Made by a program: the position numbers and the translations under genes
Source: Bacillota bacterium
GTDB lineage: Bacteria; Bacillota; Clostridia; Lachnospirales; Lachnospiraceae
Length of the DNA stretch: 43,383 nucleotides
Reading direction: 5' to 3'
Assembly (NCBI GenBank): GCA_023437365.1
Contig: JAEZGK010000005.1
Span: 1-43,383, forward strand
Notes under the pieces: generated by a model
Seen by the model: the letters and a program-made list of their open reading frames with translations, nothing else
The model's database searches: none
What the model was told of the DNA's origin: nothing
Shown: piece after piece, positions 1 through 7,148 of the stretch
Position numbering within the stretch: position 1 is the stretch's first letter
Layout: each line of letters opens with the position of its first letter

Positions 1-140
1 TGTCCAACCATCTGCGGGAAAATAGTGGAGCGGCGTGACCAAGTCTTAATAACGGATTTATCACCGGACTTATTCAGCGCATCTACTTTTTTCAATAAAT
101 GATCGTCAGCGAACGGTCCTTTTTTAAGTGAACGAGCCAT
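1..140 (-). CDS. rpsS: 30S ribosomal protein S19, 5' part (runs off window)
   Basis: The first 46 codons read MARSLKKGPFADDHLLKK and onward to PQMVG, the standard N-terminus of S19, which binds the 30S head with S13. The gene continues beyond base 1 of the window, so only the start is seen. An AAGGAGG ribosome binding site sits just upstream of the ATG (the ATG is at 138-140). It follows rplB by about 100 bases in the same direction, the normal S10-operon order. Confidence 0.96.
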   Translation of the reverse strand, partial: MARSLKKGPFADDHLLKKVDALNKSGDKSVIKTWSRRSTIFPQMVG

Positions 141-243
141 GTATTCTAACCTCCTTAGAAATCTCTTTGAATGAATCATTGTCAATTCAATAACCAATAG
201 TAATCTGATTGTTCCATAATTAATGTTTCTTTATGATATCGGA

Positions 244-1086
244 TTACTTAATCGCTTTACCGTCTCTTCTTCTTACAATAAGCTTATTGGACTTCTTGTT
301 ATGCTTTCTTGTCTTAAGACCGAGAGCAGGCTTGCCCCAAGGTGTTACAGGGCCCGGACGACCGATACCGGTTCTACCTTCACCACCACCGTGAGGATGG
401 TCATTCGGGTTCATTACGGAACCACGTACTGTAGGTCTGATACCCATGTGACGCTTACGTCCTGCCTTACCAACATTAATCAGCTCGTGATCGATGTTAC
501 CAACCTGACCTACTGTTGCTCTGCAGATGATCGGAACCATTCTCATCTCACCGCTGGGAAGTCTAAGTGTTGCTAACTTACCTTCCTTAGCCATCAGCTG
601 AGCGGAGTTACCTGCCGCACGAACCAGCTGAGCTCCCTTACCGGGATATAGTTCGATGTTGTGGATCTGTGTACCAACCGGGATATTAGCGAGGGGTAAG
701 CAGTTACCTACTCTCACTTCGGCTGTCTCGCCGTTCATGATCTTTGATCCTACGGTAAGTCCGTTAGGAGCAAGGATGTATGCCTTCTCGCCGTCTGCGT
801 AGTTGATCAGTGCAATGTTAGCTGTTCTGTTAGGATCATATTCGATGCTAACTACAGTTGCCGGAATACCGTCTTTTCTTCTCTTGAAATCGATAATTCT
901 ATATTTTCTTCTAGAACCACCGCCCTGGTGTCTAACAGTGATCTTACCCTGGTTATTACGGCCAGCGTTCTTATTTAAAGAAACAACCAATGATTTCTCA
1001 GGCTTAGATGCTGTAATCTCGGTAAAATCAGAACCAGTCATGTGTCTTCTGGAAGGTGTATATGGGCTGTATGTTTTAATTCCCAT
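244..1086 (-). CDS. rplB: 50S ribosomal protein L2
   Basis: L2 helps shape the peptidyl transferase centre and joins the subunits. The 280-residue product begins MGIKTYSPYTPSRR and carries the conserved C-terminal NPNDHPHGGGEGR signature, which contains the histidine associated with peptidyl transferase activity. A longer reading from a TTG at 1104 is possible, but that extension contains the AAAGGAG ribosome binding site itself, so the ATG at 1086 is preferred and gives the usual length. It lies in the S10 operon between rplW and rpsS. Confidence 0.98.
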   Translation of the reverse strand: MGIKTYSPYTPSRRHMTGSDFTEITASKPEKSLVVSLNKNAGRNNQGKITVRHQGGGSRRKYRIIDFKRRKDGIPATVVSIEYDPNRTANIALINYADGEKAYILAPNGLTVGSKIMNGETAEVRVGNCLPLANIPVGTQIHNIELYPGKGAQLVRAAGNSAQLMAKEGKLATLRLPSGEMRMVPIICRATVGQVGNIDHELINVGKAGRKRHMGIRPTVRGSVMNPNDHPHGGGEGRTGIGRPGPVTPWGKPALGLKTRKHNKKSNKLIVRRRDGKAIK

Positions 1087-1140
1087 GTTTTGCACTCCTT
1101 TCAAATTTTAAATGAAGATGTCAGTTCATCAATGAAGCGC

Positions 1141-1206
1141 CAAAATATGCTGTCTTTGCATATTTTGTGTGCATCGGTTCGTAAGAACCGCTGTGACGCA
1201 AGTCAC
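1141..1206 (-). other. Three tandem hairpins in the rplW-rplB spacer
   Basis: In the 164-base gap between rplW and rplB three perfect inverted repeats follow each other: GTGAC/GTCAC (1193-1206), CGGTTC/GAACCG (1175-1190) and AAAATATGC/GCATATTTT (1142-1166). None is followed by a U-run on the minus strand, so they look like RNA processing or protein-binding structures rather than terminators. The function is inferred only. Confidence 0.6.
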
Positions 1207-1250
1207 AAATATTGTTTTCTTGGCATCCCTATTCTATAGTCCAACTAATC

Positions 1251-1550
1251 TTATAGTCCTGAGAATATCTCTATCTCAGCGCTATCAGCTGTCAGCTGAA
1301 CGATCGCTTTCTTAACCTTGGAGGTCTTACCGGAGGTGTTACCGCGTCTGCGAGTCTTACCATCCTGGTTAATGGTGTTTACCTTCTCTACCTTAGCGCC
1401 GGCAAACATCTTCTCAACTGCTTCTTTAATCTGTGTCTTGGTAGCTTCCGGACGTACGGAGAAAGCATACTTCTTCTCGCCCATGGAGCTCATGCTCTTC
1501 TCAGTTACGAGAGGCTTAATGATTACATCATAATATTTTAAATCTGCCAT
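1251..1550 (-). CDS. rplW: 50S ribosomal protein L23
   Basis: 99 residues starting MADLKYYDVIIKPLVTEKS, the classic L23 N-terminus, followed by the basic KTRRRGNTSGKTSKVKKA loop and a C-terminal AEIEIF strand. L23 sits at the polypeptide exit tunnel and is a docking site for trigger factor and SRP. Its ATG shares one base with the stop of rplD (TAATG at 1548-1552), so the two are translationally coupled. Length is normal for the family. Confidence 0.98.
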   Translation of the reverse strand: MADLKYYDVIIKPLVTEKSMSSMGEKKYAFSVRPEATKTQIKEAVEKMFAGAKVEKVNTINQDGKTRRRGNTSGKTSKVKKAIVQLTADSAEIEIFSGL

Positions 1551-2170
1551 TATGCGTACACCTCCTCGATTTGAGCTACGGCACTCTTAGTTAATACCAT
1601 GGTATCATATTTTAAGATGTCGTATACATTAATGGAGTTTGATTGAACTGTTCTTACCTTAGGAAGGTTTCTTGCAGAAAGCTCAACCTTCTGATCCTTC
1701 TTGTCAAGAACTAAAAGTGCCTTCTCAACCTTTAAGCTGTCGAGCACTGCCTTCATCTGCTTTGTCTTGATTTCATTGAAGCTTAAATCGTCAAGTACGA
1801 AGAACTTTGCTTCGTTTACTCTTGAGGTTAAAGCTGATTTGATTGCAAGAGCCTTCTCCTTCTTATTCATCTTGAAGGAATAATCTCTCGGCTTGGGAGC
1901 AAATACAACGCCGCCGCCCTTCCACTGAGGGGATCTGGTTGAACCCTGTCTTGCATGACCGGTTCCTTTTTGTCTCCAAGGCTTTCTTCCGCCGCCGCTT
2001 ACTTCTGCGCGGGTCTTAGCGCTCTGTGTTCCCTGGCGCTTGTTCGCTAACTGCTGAACAACTGCCATGTGAACTAAATGATTATTTATTTCTACTCCGA
2101 AGACAGCGTCGTTCAGCTCTAATGTGCCAACCTGCTTGCCTTCGATATTGTAAACATTAACATTTGCCAT
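1550..2170 (-). CDS. rplD: 50S ribosomal protein L4
   Basis: 206 residues with the conserved L4 core AEVSGGGRKPWRQKGTGHAR and GGVVFAPKPRDYS, the extended tunnel-lining loop. L4 lines the exit tunnel beside L22 and in gamma-proteobacteria represses its own S10 operon; whether it does so here is not shown by the sequence. A strong AAGGAGGAACACTGAA ribosome binding site precedes the ATG. It starts 26 bases after rplC and overlaps rplW by one base. Confidence 0.98.
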   Translation of the reverse strand: MANVNVYNIEGKQVGTLELNDAVFGVEINNHLVHMAVVQQLANKRQGTQSAKTRAEVSGGGRKPWRQKGTGHARQGSTRSPQWKGGGVVFAPKPRDYSFKMNKKEKALAIKSALTSRVNEAKFFVLDDLSFNEIKTKQMKAVLDSLKVEKALLVLDKKDQKVELSARNLPKVRTVQSNSINVYDILKYDTMVLTKSAVAQIEEVYA

Positions 2171-2196
2171 TTCAGTGTTCCTCCTTTCTTAAAGCT

Positions 2197-2829
2197 CTAG
2201 TTTGTTTTTACTGACTGCTTCAGCATTACTAAGGATTTCTTCGGTCCGGGAACTGCTCCCTTAACGAGGATTAAGTTCTTCTCAGCATCTACTCTTACAA
2301 CTTCAAGGTTCTGAACTGTAGCCCTTACTGCACCCATATGTCCGGGCATGTGCTTTCCGGGGAAAACTCTGCCGGGTGTAGTTGCAGCACCGTTGGAACC
2401 TGCATGTCTATGGTACTTGGAACCATGCTTCATCGGTCCTCTGGATAAGTTGTGTCTCTTAATAGCGCCCTGGAAACCTTTTCCCTTAGTCTTACCAACC
2501 GCATCAACTCTGTCACCTTCTGCGAAGATATCAGCCTTGATTTCCTGTCCTACCTTGTAGTCAGCGCAGTTATCAAACTTGAATTCTCTAAGATATCTTT
2601 TATTAGCAACACCCGCTTTTGCAAAGTGTCCTTTTCTTGGCTTGTTTACGAGGGCATCTCTCACATCGCCAAAACCAACCTGTATTGCTTCGTATCCGTC
2701 GTTATCAACAGTCTTAACCTGTGTAACGAAGAGGGGACCTGCCTGCAATACTGTTACCGGAATAAGGGTTCCGTTCTCATCGAACACCTGAGTCATTCCG
2801 ATCTTTGTAGCTAAAATCGCTTTCTTCAT
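2197..2829 (-). CDS. rplC: 50S ribosomal protein L3
   Basis: 210 residues beginning MKKAILATKIGMTQVFDENG, with the long tentacle motif GRVFPGKHMPGHMG near residues 150-165 that reaches toward the peptidyl transferase centre. L3 is one of the earliest assembling 23S rRNA binders. The ribosome binding site AGGAGGTAAGAAG precedes the ATG. It follows rpsJ after a 139-base spacer that contains a strong hairpin. Confidence 0.98.
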   Translation of the reverse strand: MKKAILATKIGMTQVFDENGTLIPVTVLQAGPLFVTQVKTVDNDGYEAIQVGFGDVRDALVNKPRKGHFAKAGVANKRYLREFKFDNCADYKVGQEIKADIFAEGDRVDAVGKTKGKGFQGAIKRHNLSRGPMKHGSKYHRHAGSNGAATTPGRVFPGKHMPGHMGAVRATVQNLEVVRVDAEKNLILVKGAVPGPKKSLVMLKQSVKTN

Positions 2830-2857
2830 CTTCTTACCTCCTGTTTAATCTACAGCG

Positions 2858-2897
2858 GATCACCGCACGATACGCAGTATCGTGTTTTCATGTGATC
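2858..2897 (-). other. Intercistronic hairpin between rpsJ and rplC
   Basis: A two-part stem: outer GATCAC/GTGATC and inner CACGATA/TATCGTG with a CTGCG loop. No U-run follows in the minus direction, so termination is unlikely; an mRNA processing or protection element is more plausible. Seen directly as inverted repeats; role inferred. Confidence 0.6.
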
Positions 2898-2968
2898 ATC
2901 CTAGACGGTAAATATATACTCATATATTAACCCTAAGGATTTCTTCTTAATTAATTGTTTGCTTTTTT

Positions 2969-3280
2969 TTACTTCATCTTGATGTCAATGTACACACCTG
3001 CGGGCATTTCCAGTCTGGATAATGCATCTACAGTCTTCTGTGTAGGTGTGATGATATCGATTAATCTCTTGTGTGTTCTCTGCTCAAACTGCTCTCTGGA
3101 GTCCTTATACTTGTGAACCGCTCTCAGAATAGTAACAACTTCCTTCTTAGTCGGCAACGGAACCGGTCCGCTCACCTTTGATCCTGTCTTCTTAACAGTA
3201 TCGATGATCTTTGCTGCAGATTGATCGATTAAATGATGATCATACGCCTTTAATGTAATTCTCATTACTTGACTTGCCAT
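2969..3280 (-). CDS. rpsJ: 30S ribosomal protein S10 (NusE)
   Basis: 103 residues beginning MASQVMRITLKAYDHHLIDQ and ending with GVYIDIKMK, a full S10. It functions in the 30S head and as the NusE antitermination partner of NusB. The reading frame stays open upstream to 3553, but the ATG at 3280 is preceded by AAGGAGG and gives the exact family length, so the upstream part is leader RNA. It is the first gene of the S10 operon in this genome. Confidence 0.98.
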   Translation of the reverse strand: MASQVMRITLKAYDHHLIDQSAAKIIDTVKKTGSKVSGPVPLPTKKEVVTILRAVHKYKDSREQFEQRTHKRLIDIITPTQKTVDALSRLEMPAGVYIDIKMK

Positions 3281-3557
3281 AAAAAAAGCCGCCTCCTTTT
3301 CGCACTTAATTTCAGTACGACAAGTGGTGACTGTACACTCATCCGTGTGTATCTTCATATTCCATACATTTTGACAAATCATATCGATTTGTCTCCATAG
3401 TGTTTTATGAAATTCTTCACACGTTTTATCTGCCCCTATGGCAGAACATTTATGGTACAGTGACTTGTCGCCAGTTTCATAACTTGACCTTCGCTCCACG
3501 GAAAACCTACCCAACCAGGTAGCAACCTCACGTTTCAACGCTATCAATGTCACAACA
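3281..3557 (-). ncRNA. Structured 5' leader of the S10 operon (candidate regulatory RNA)
   Basis: About 277 nt lie between the inferred transcription start and rpsJ. The RNA can form a long-range helix: CGACAAGT + CTGTAC (3470-3455) pairs with GTACAG + ACTTGTCG (3336-3318), 14 base pairs with a small internal loop. It encloses two further perfect hairpins, TCTGCC/GGCAGA (3445-3429) and GACAAATC/GATTTGTC (3393-3373). A CTACC/GGTAG hairpin lies 5' of it, and the AAGGAGG of rpsJ follows. This is the architecture of a ribosomal-protein leader, but I cannot assign it to a named family. Confidence 0.6.
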
Positions 3558-3563
3558 TTTGAT

Positions 3564-3592
3564 ATTATACACTAAGAGTAAAGCATTTGCAA
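3564..3592 (-). promoter_or_regulatory. Promoter of the S10 operon
   Basis: TTGCAA (3592-3587), a 17-bp spacer and a perfect TATAAT (3569-3564), reading toward rpsJ. It is the only good sigma-A-type promoter between the GNAT gene and rpsJ and implies a start near 3557. Confidence 0.8.
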
Positions 3593-3611
3593 GTACTTTT
3601 TTTAAGGATTT

Positions 3612-4163
3612 TCAGCCGATTTTCAGCCGTTCTTCCCATTCCATGCGGAGCAGTCCGTACTTTATCTCGTCATCCCATCTCCCATCCTTATAACGAACCT
3701 GCCGCAAGCTTCCCTCCTTTGACATGCCCAGCTTTTTCATGATATTCTCGGAGGATCGGTTATTCCCGTTGCAGCTGGCCACGATTTTATGGATCGGTTG
3801 ATTGATAAAAAGCTCGTCTATGATAGCTCTTCCCATCTCAGTACCGTATCCGCAGCCCCAGTATTCAGGCAGAATAAAATATCCTATTTCGCAGATTCCG
3901 CCCTTTTCATGCTTCTTCAGAACCTCATAGTCGACGATCGCGATATTCGCTCCGGTGTGTTTCAGTACCGCTACAAACTGATCGCCCTCTTCCTCCCGCT
4001 GCAGCTGAAGGGTCTCCCGAAAAGCTGCTTCAGTCTTCTCTCCGGGTTCCAAGAGGTCCAGATAAGCATACCGCATCACCTTTGGATTCGTATACAAATC
4101 TTGAAATAATCCGAAATCCTCTTCCGTTAATCTTCTATATTGTAATCTCTCGCTTTGGAGCAT
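3612..4163 (-). CDS. GNAT family N-acetyltransferase (RimJ/RimL-like)
   Basis: 183 residues of the Acetyltransf_3 type: N-terminal SERLQYRRLTEEDFGLFQDLY, a central ICEIGYFILPEYWGCGYGTE segment forming the acetyl-CoA pyrophosphate-binding region, and a C-terminal SENIMKKLGMSKEGSLRQVR typical of RimL-like N-acetyltransferases. The acceptor is unknown; such proteins acetylate ribosomal protein N-termini, amino groups of small molecules or drugs. The ribosome binding site is GGGGGAG. It lies just upstream of the S10 promoter, 29 bases after the small membrane-protein gene. Confidence 0.85.
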   Translation of the reverse strand: MLQSERLQYRRLTEEDFGLFQDLYTNPKVMRYAYLDLLEPGEKTEAAFRETLQLQREEEGDQFVAVLKHTGANIAIVDYEVLKKHEKGGICEIGYFILPEYWGCGYGTEMGRAIIDELFINQPIHKIVASCNGNNRSSENIMKKLGMSKEGSLRQVRYKDGRWDDEIKYGLLRMEWEERLKIG

Positions 4164-4192
4164 AACTCTCTCCCCCGTTCATAATCCTCATA

Positions 4193-4444
4193 TCACTCTT
4201 TTTTCTTTAAAGCAATCAACATAAACGCGATAAACCCCGTACAAAATACGCCTGTTATTATATACAGTAAAACACTACTGTATGATGCTTTTGTAATCAC
4301 AATATCAGTAGGTCCGTCAGCTCCTCCGATCACTCCGACAGCTTCTATCTTTAATCTGTTTCGTAGGATGCAAAGAAATATACAGAGAGTACTTATGCTC
4401 CCCAATAGAACAAGTGTCAGCTTATACTTTTTCTTCATCGTCAT
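4193..4444 (-). CDS. Small two-helix membrane protein with an IGGADGPT motif
   Basis: 83 residues: a lysine-rich N-terminus, a hydrophobic segment (about 8-27), a short loop holding VGVIGGADGPTDIVI, and a second hydrophobic segment (about 57-77) ending ALKKKE. The GGADGPT sequence is the hallmark of the beta subunit of sodium-pumping decarboxylases (OadB/GcdB), which is normally over 350 residues with about nine helices. This protein is far too short to pump ions alone. It may be a stand-alone fragment family or a remnant. An ATG at 4438 is an equal alternative start; the ribosome binding site is weak (AAGTGAG). Confidence 0.6.
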   Translation of the reverse strand: MTMKKKYKLTLVLLGSISTLCIFLCILRNRLKIEAVGVIGGADGPTDIVITKASYSSVLLYIITGVFCTGFIAFMLIALKKKE

Positions 4445-4499
4445 CTCACTTTTTCAATAATATTCTTAATATAAATCGACAGTTTCTTATTAATAGTAA

Positions 4500-4531
4500 G
4501 ACCGCTTCCCACCTAATCAGCAGAAAGCGGT
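4500..4531 (-). terminator. Probable terminator after the MFS gene
   Basis: AACCGCTT and AAGCGGT arms form a stem downstream of the MFS stop, followed by CTTACTATTAAT. The U-run is weak, so this is a moderate call. Confidence 0.4.
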
Positions 4532-4540
4532 TATCCTCTT

Positions 4541-5878
4541 CTATTCCTCTTTAAGCAAAGCTTCCTTTCCCGGAAGTGTCTGCTGTTCCGGACTATTCAG
4601 GAGTTGCAGGTTCCTATTCATCCGGAAGAAACAGGTACCCAGTGCGCCGATGGCCGCAAAGCAAATATATAACAGTCCGAGACCGGCACCATCTCCCGTT
4701 CCTACCAGCACCTTCCAGACCGGCTTAAGGCCCGCGGTTCTGATATAGGGTATGAATACATCATCCGCAAGAATTCCGCCCAGCAGATTACCGATTGGGA
4801 TCGAGGTATACTGCAGCGTATTGCGTGCGGCAAATACTCTTCCCTGCAGCTCTATTGGGATGTTGGTGCGCATGATATATTCCACATTCGCAGTAAGAAA
4901 GGGTATCAGAACATTTCCCCCGAATAACGCCAGCGTCCAGATATAATAATTTCGCCCTATTCCCAATAATCCGTTGCAGAATAAAAAGGAAAAGGTCATG
5001 ATGTTCAGTATCAGCGTTATCCGCTTCTTCGGTGCGGGCATCCTTGATACAAGGATGCTTCCTACTAGGCCCGCAATGCTGATTGCACTGCTGACAATGC
5101 CCAGCTGTACATCATTGTTGCCGTTGCGCAGCAGCACCATAGGTGCCAGATTCGTGTTATACACTGCTGCCACTAGATTTACGAATCCCATGAACAAAAC
5201 CAGGCTGAAGATATCCTTCTTCGTCACCAGATACCGTATTCCATAGATGCATTCCGAAAGAAGTGATTTCTTCTCTCGCTCTTCGGTGATTAGATCCGGT
5301 ATATATACACCGAAAGCCAGTGTAAAAAATGCAAACAGGAAGGTGGCCAGATCAATCATAACAAGGACTCTGAGTCCAAAGAAGGCATACAGAGTCGTAG
5401 CCGCAATCGGTGCAAAAATACCGATGAACGAGGTGAAAAAGCTGTTAATGCCGCTGATCTTAATGTAATCCTCCTTTGGTACGATCAAGGAGATCGTAAC
5501 CTCGGATGCAGGAAACTGGAAGGAATCCGTCACACCCAGGAAGAAATTGATTAGATACAGATACTCGATCCGCAGTGATCCGGTAAAAAGCATCAGCAGG
5601 ACACAGCAGGAAAAAAACGCTGCTATCGCATCGGCAACCAGCATAATCTTCTTCTTATTCCATCTGTCACTGATTGTACCGGAGATGAAGCTTAGCATAA
5701 CCTCAGGTACAAGGTAGCACACGGAAAGCAGTGACATTGACAAGACGGAGCCGCTCTGCTTATACGACCACAGAATTAGTCCGAAGCTGGTTAGCTTGCT
5801 TCCGAACTGGGATACGAACTGACCTATAATCAGTAAATAATAATTCTTTGTTTGTTTATTTAATTGTAATGGTTTCAT
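4541..5878 (-). CDS. MFS drug efflux transporter (DHA3/Mef-like)
   Basis: 445 residues with about twelve hydrophobic segments. The N-terminus NYYLLIIGQFVSQFGSKLTSFGL and the loop ISGTISDRWNKKKIMLVAD (motif A, near residues 64-82) are typical of the DHA3 group that includes macrolide exporters such as Mef(A). A second conserved loop is NIPIELQGRVFAARN (about 340-354). It probably exports a ribosome-targeting drug, an inference supported by the leader peptide and competing hairpins upstream. The ATG at 5878 follows AAGGAG. No other transporter component is nearby, so it should act alone in the cytoplasmic membrane. Confidence 0.82.
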   Translation of the reverse strand: MKPLQLNKQTKNYYLLIIGQFVSQFGSKLTSFGLILWSYKQSGSVLSMSLLSVCYLVPEVMLSFISGTISDRWNKKKIMLVADAIAAFFSCCVLLMLFTGSLRIEYLYLINFFLGVTDSFQFPASEVTISLIVPKEDYIKISGINSFFTSFIGIFAPIAATTLYAFFGLRVLVMIDLATFLFAFFTLAFGVYIPDLITEEREKKSLLSECIYGIRYLVTKKDIFSLVLFMGFVNLVAAVYNTNLAPMVLLRNGNNDVQLGIVSSAISIAGLVGSILVSRMPAPKKRITLILNIMTFSFLFCNGLLGIGRNYYIWTLALFGGNVLIPFLTANVEYIMRTNIPIELQGRVFAARNTLQYTSIPIGNLLGGILADDVFIPYIRTAGLKPVWKVLVGTGDGAGLGLLYICFAAIGALGTCFFRMNRNLQLLNSPEQQTLPGKEALLKEE

Positions 5879-5915
5879 TTTAACTTTACTCCTTAATTAT
5901 ATGATCATTTTAGGA

Positions 5916-5979
5916 TGCAAAGTCAAAATAAGACGTCTCATTCTCCATGCAAATACATCTTAATTGACTTTGCATGGAG
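5916..5979 (-). promoter_or_regulatory. Competing-hairpin attenuator of the MFS gene
   Basis: The segment CTCCATGCAAAGTCAA (5979-5964) can pair in two exclusive ways: CTCCATGCAAA with TTTGCATGGAG (5953-5943), or TGCAAAGTCAA with TTGACTTTGCA (5926-5916). Both are perfect 11-bp stems sharing the same 5' strand. The 3' half of the leader peptide, including its stop, lies on this shared strand and the following loop. This resembles ribosome-stalling attenuators of resistance genes; the mechanism is inferred. Confidence 0.65.
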
Positions 5980-6001
5980 TCAATACAATACACAGCTTCA
6001 C
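5960..6001 (-). CDS. Putative 13-residue leader peptide of the MFS gene
   Basis: A GTG start at 6001, eight bases after AAGGAG (6015-6010), opens a 13-codon frame reading MKLCIVLTPCKVN and stopping with TAA at 5962-5960. The frame ends inside the competing hairpins that precede the MFS efflux gene. Short leaders with a good ribosome binding site overlapping attenuator stems are known before macrolide, phenicol and tetracycline resistance genes. Translation is not proven by sequence alone. Confidence 0.55.
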   Translation of the reverse strand: MKLCIVLTPCKVN

Positions 6002-6103
6002 ACTTACCTCTCCTTTTCTCTTAGCCTGCGGGATTATCTGCTATCTATCCTTACCACAGAAGTCATCAACAGGGTCTATAAACGATTTCGTATATTCGCA
6101 TCT

Positions 6104-6131
6104 ATTGTAACACATTTGTAGATTCTGGCAA
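6104..6131 (-). promoter_or_regulatory. Promoter of the leader peptide and MFS gene
   Basis: TTGCCA (6131-6126), a 16-bp spacer and TACAAT (6109-6104) read toward the leader peptide. A start near 6097 gives a leader of about 220 nt before the MFS ATG. Confidence 0.6.
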
Positions 6132-6187
6132 GAGAATTTTCTTCACTCTTCCAACCACACCCAGTATAGTCGGAGCAAAAGGGAAAA

Positions 6188-6210
6188 CTGAAGAAAGCTG
6201 GTACTTTCAG
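6188..6210 (-). terminator. Probable terminator of the glycosyltransferase operon
   Basis: CTGAAAG and CTTTCTTCAG arms followed by TTTTCCCTTTT just after the stop of the GT2 gene. The stem is imperfect but well placed, separating this operon from the MFS promoter. Confidence 0.5.
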
Positions 6211-6218
6211 ATTTCTTT

Positions 6219-7148
6219 TCACTCTTCTTCCTTCACGATATATATCGGTCTATGCTTCGCCTCCAGGTAGGTTCTGGCAAGATACGCTCCCAGAATCCCG
6301 GTGCAGAGCAGCTGCAGCCCTCCGATCATGAATATGATGCAGACAAGGGAAGGCCAGCCCTGGGTTGGGTCTCCGAATACCAGTGTCCTTATAATAATGA
6401 ATATAACCATCCCGACTGCCACCAGAAAGAACAGTATCCCTAAGAACGAAGCCAAGGCCAGCGGAACAGTAGTAAATGCCACGATTCCTTCGAAGGAATA
6501 CAAAAAGAGCTTCCAGAAGGACCATTTGGTGGTTCCTGCGACCCGTTCTATATTGACATACTCCAGCCATTTAACCTTAAAGCCCACCCAGCTGAAGATT
6601 CCTTTTGTAAATCGGTTGTATTCCGTCATCTTTAATATTGCATCTACCATCTGCCTGGTCATCATGCGAAAATCTCTCGCTCCATCCACAAATACAGTCC
6701 TGGAAATCGAATTGATCAGACGGTAAAAGCACCTCGCAAAAAAGGAGCGAATGGTGGGTTCCCCCTCCCTGGTAATTCTTCGGGCCGCCACACAGTCATA
6801 TCCCTCATCAGTAATCACCTGATACATCTCCTTCAGCAGTGACGGCGGATCCTGCAGATCAGCATCCATCAGCGCTACATAATTACCACAGGCTTTATTC
6901 AATCCGGCATAAATTGCAGCCTCCTTTCCAAAATTTCTGGAGAAGGATATATAATGAACCCTACCATCGCTATCTCTCAGCCTTCTGATTTCCTCCAGGG
7001 TACGATCACCTGATCCGTCATTTACGAAGATAAATTCCCAATCCAATCGAAACAGGGCTGCAGCCACCTTAATAATCTCCCCGTAGAAGATTGGCAAAGT
7101 CTCCTGCTCGTTGTAACAAGGAACTATTACAGATATTTTCTCAGCCAT
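6219..7148 (-). CDS. Family 2 glycosyltransferase making a lipid-linked sugar (CsbB/GtrB-like)
   Basis: 309 residues. The GT-A domain shows VIVPCYNE (8-15), VNDGSGD (42-48) and DADLQDPP (95-102), the metal and nucleotide-sugar binding motifs of DPM1-like enzymes. Two hydrophobic segments near 232-256 and 268-290 anchor it in the membrane. Such enzymes move a sugar from its nucleotide onto undecaprenyl phosphate on the cytoplasmic face. The start at 7148 is chosen because AAAGGAG lies at the right distance; it overlaps the yfhO stop by 8 bases. With GtrA and YfhO-like neighbours it matches the CsbB-GtcA-YfhO three-component system. Sugar identity cannot be read. Confidence 0.85.
   Translation of the reverse strand: MAEKISVIVPCYNEQETLPIFYGEIIKVAAALFRLDWEFIFVNDGSGDRTLEEIRRLRDSDGRVHYISFSRNFGKEAAIYAGLNKACGNYVALMDADLQDPPSLLKEMYQVITDEGYDCVAARRITREGEPTIRSFFARCFYRLINSISRTVFVDGARDFRMMTRQMVDAILKMTEYNRFTKGIFSWVGFKVKWLEYVNIERVAGTTKWSFWKLFLYSFEGIVAFTTVPLALASFLGILFFLVAVGMVIFIIIRTLVFGDPTQGWPSLVCIIFMIGGLQLLCTGILGAYLARTYLEAKHRPIYIVKEEE

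Noticed and set aside
3281..3553. N-terminal extension of S10
   Set aside because: This stretch is the promoter-proximal leader RNA; the real ATG with AAGGAGG is at 3280.
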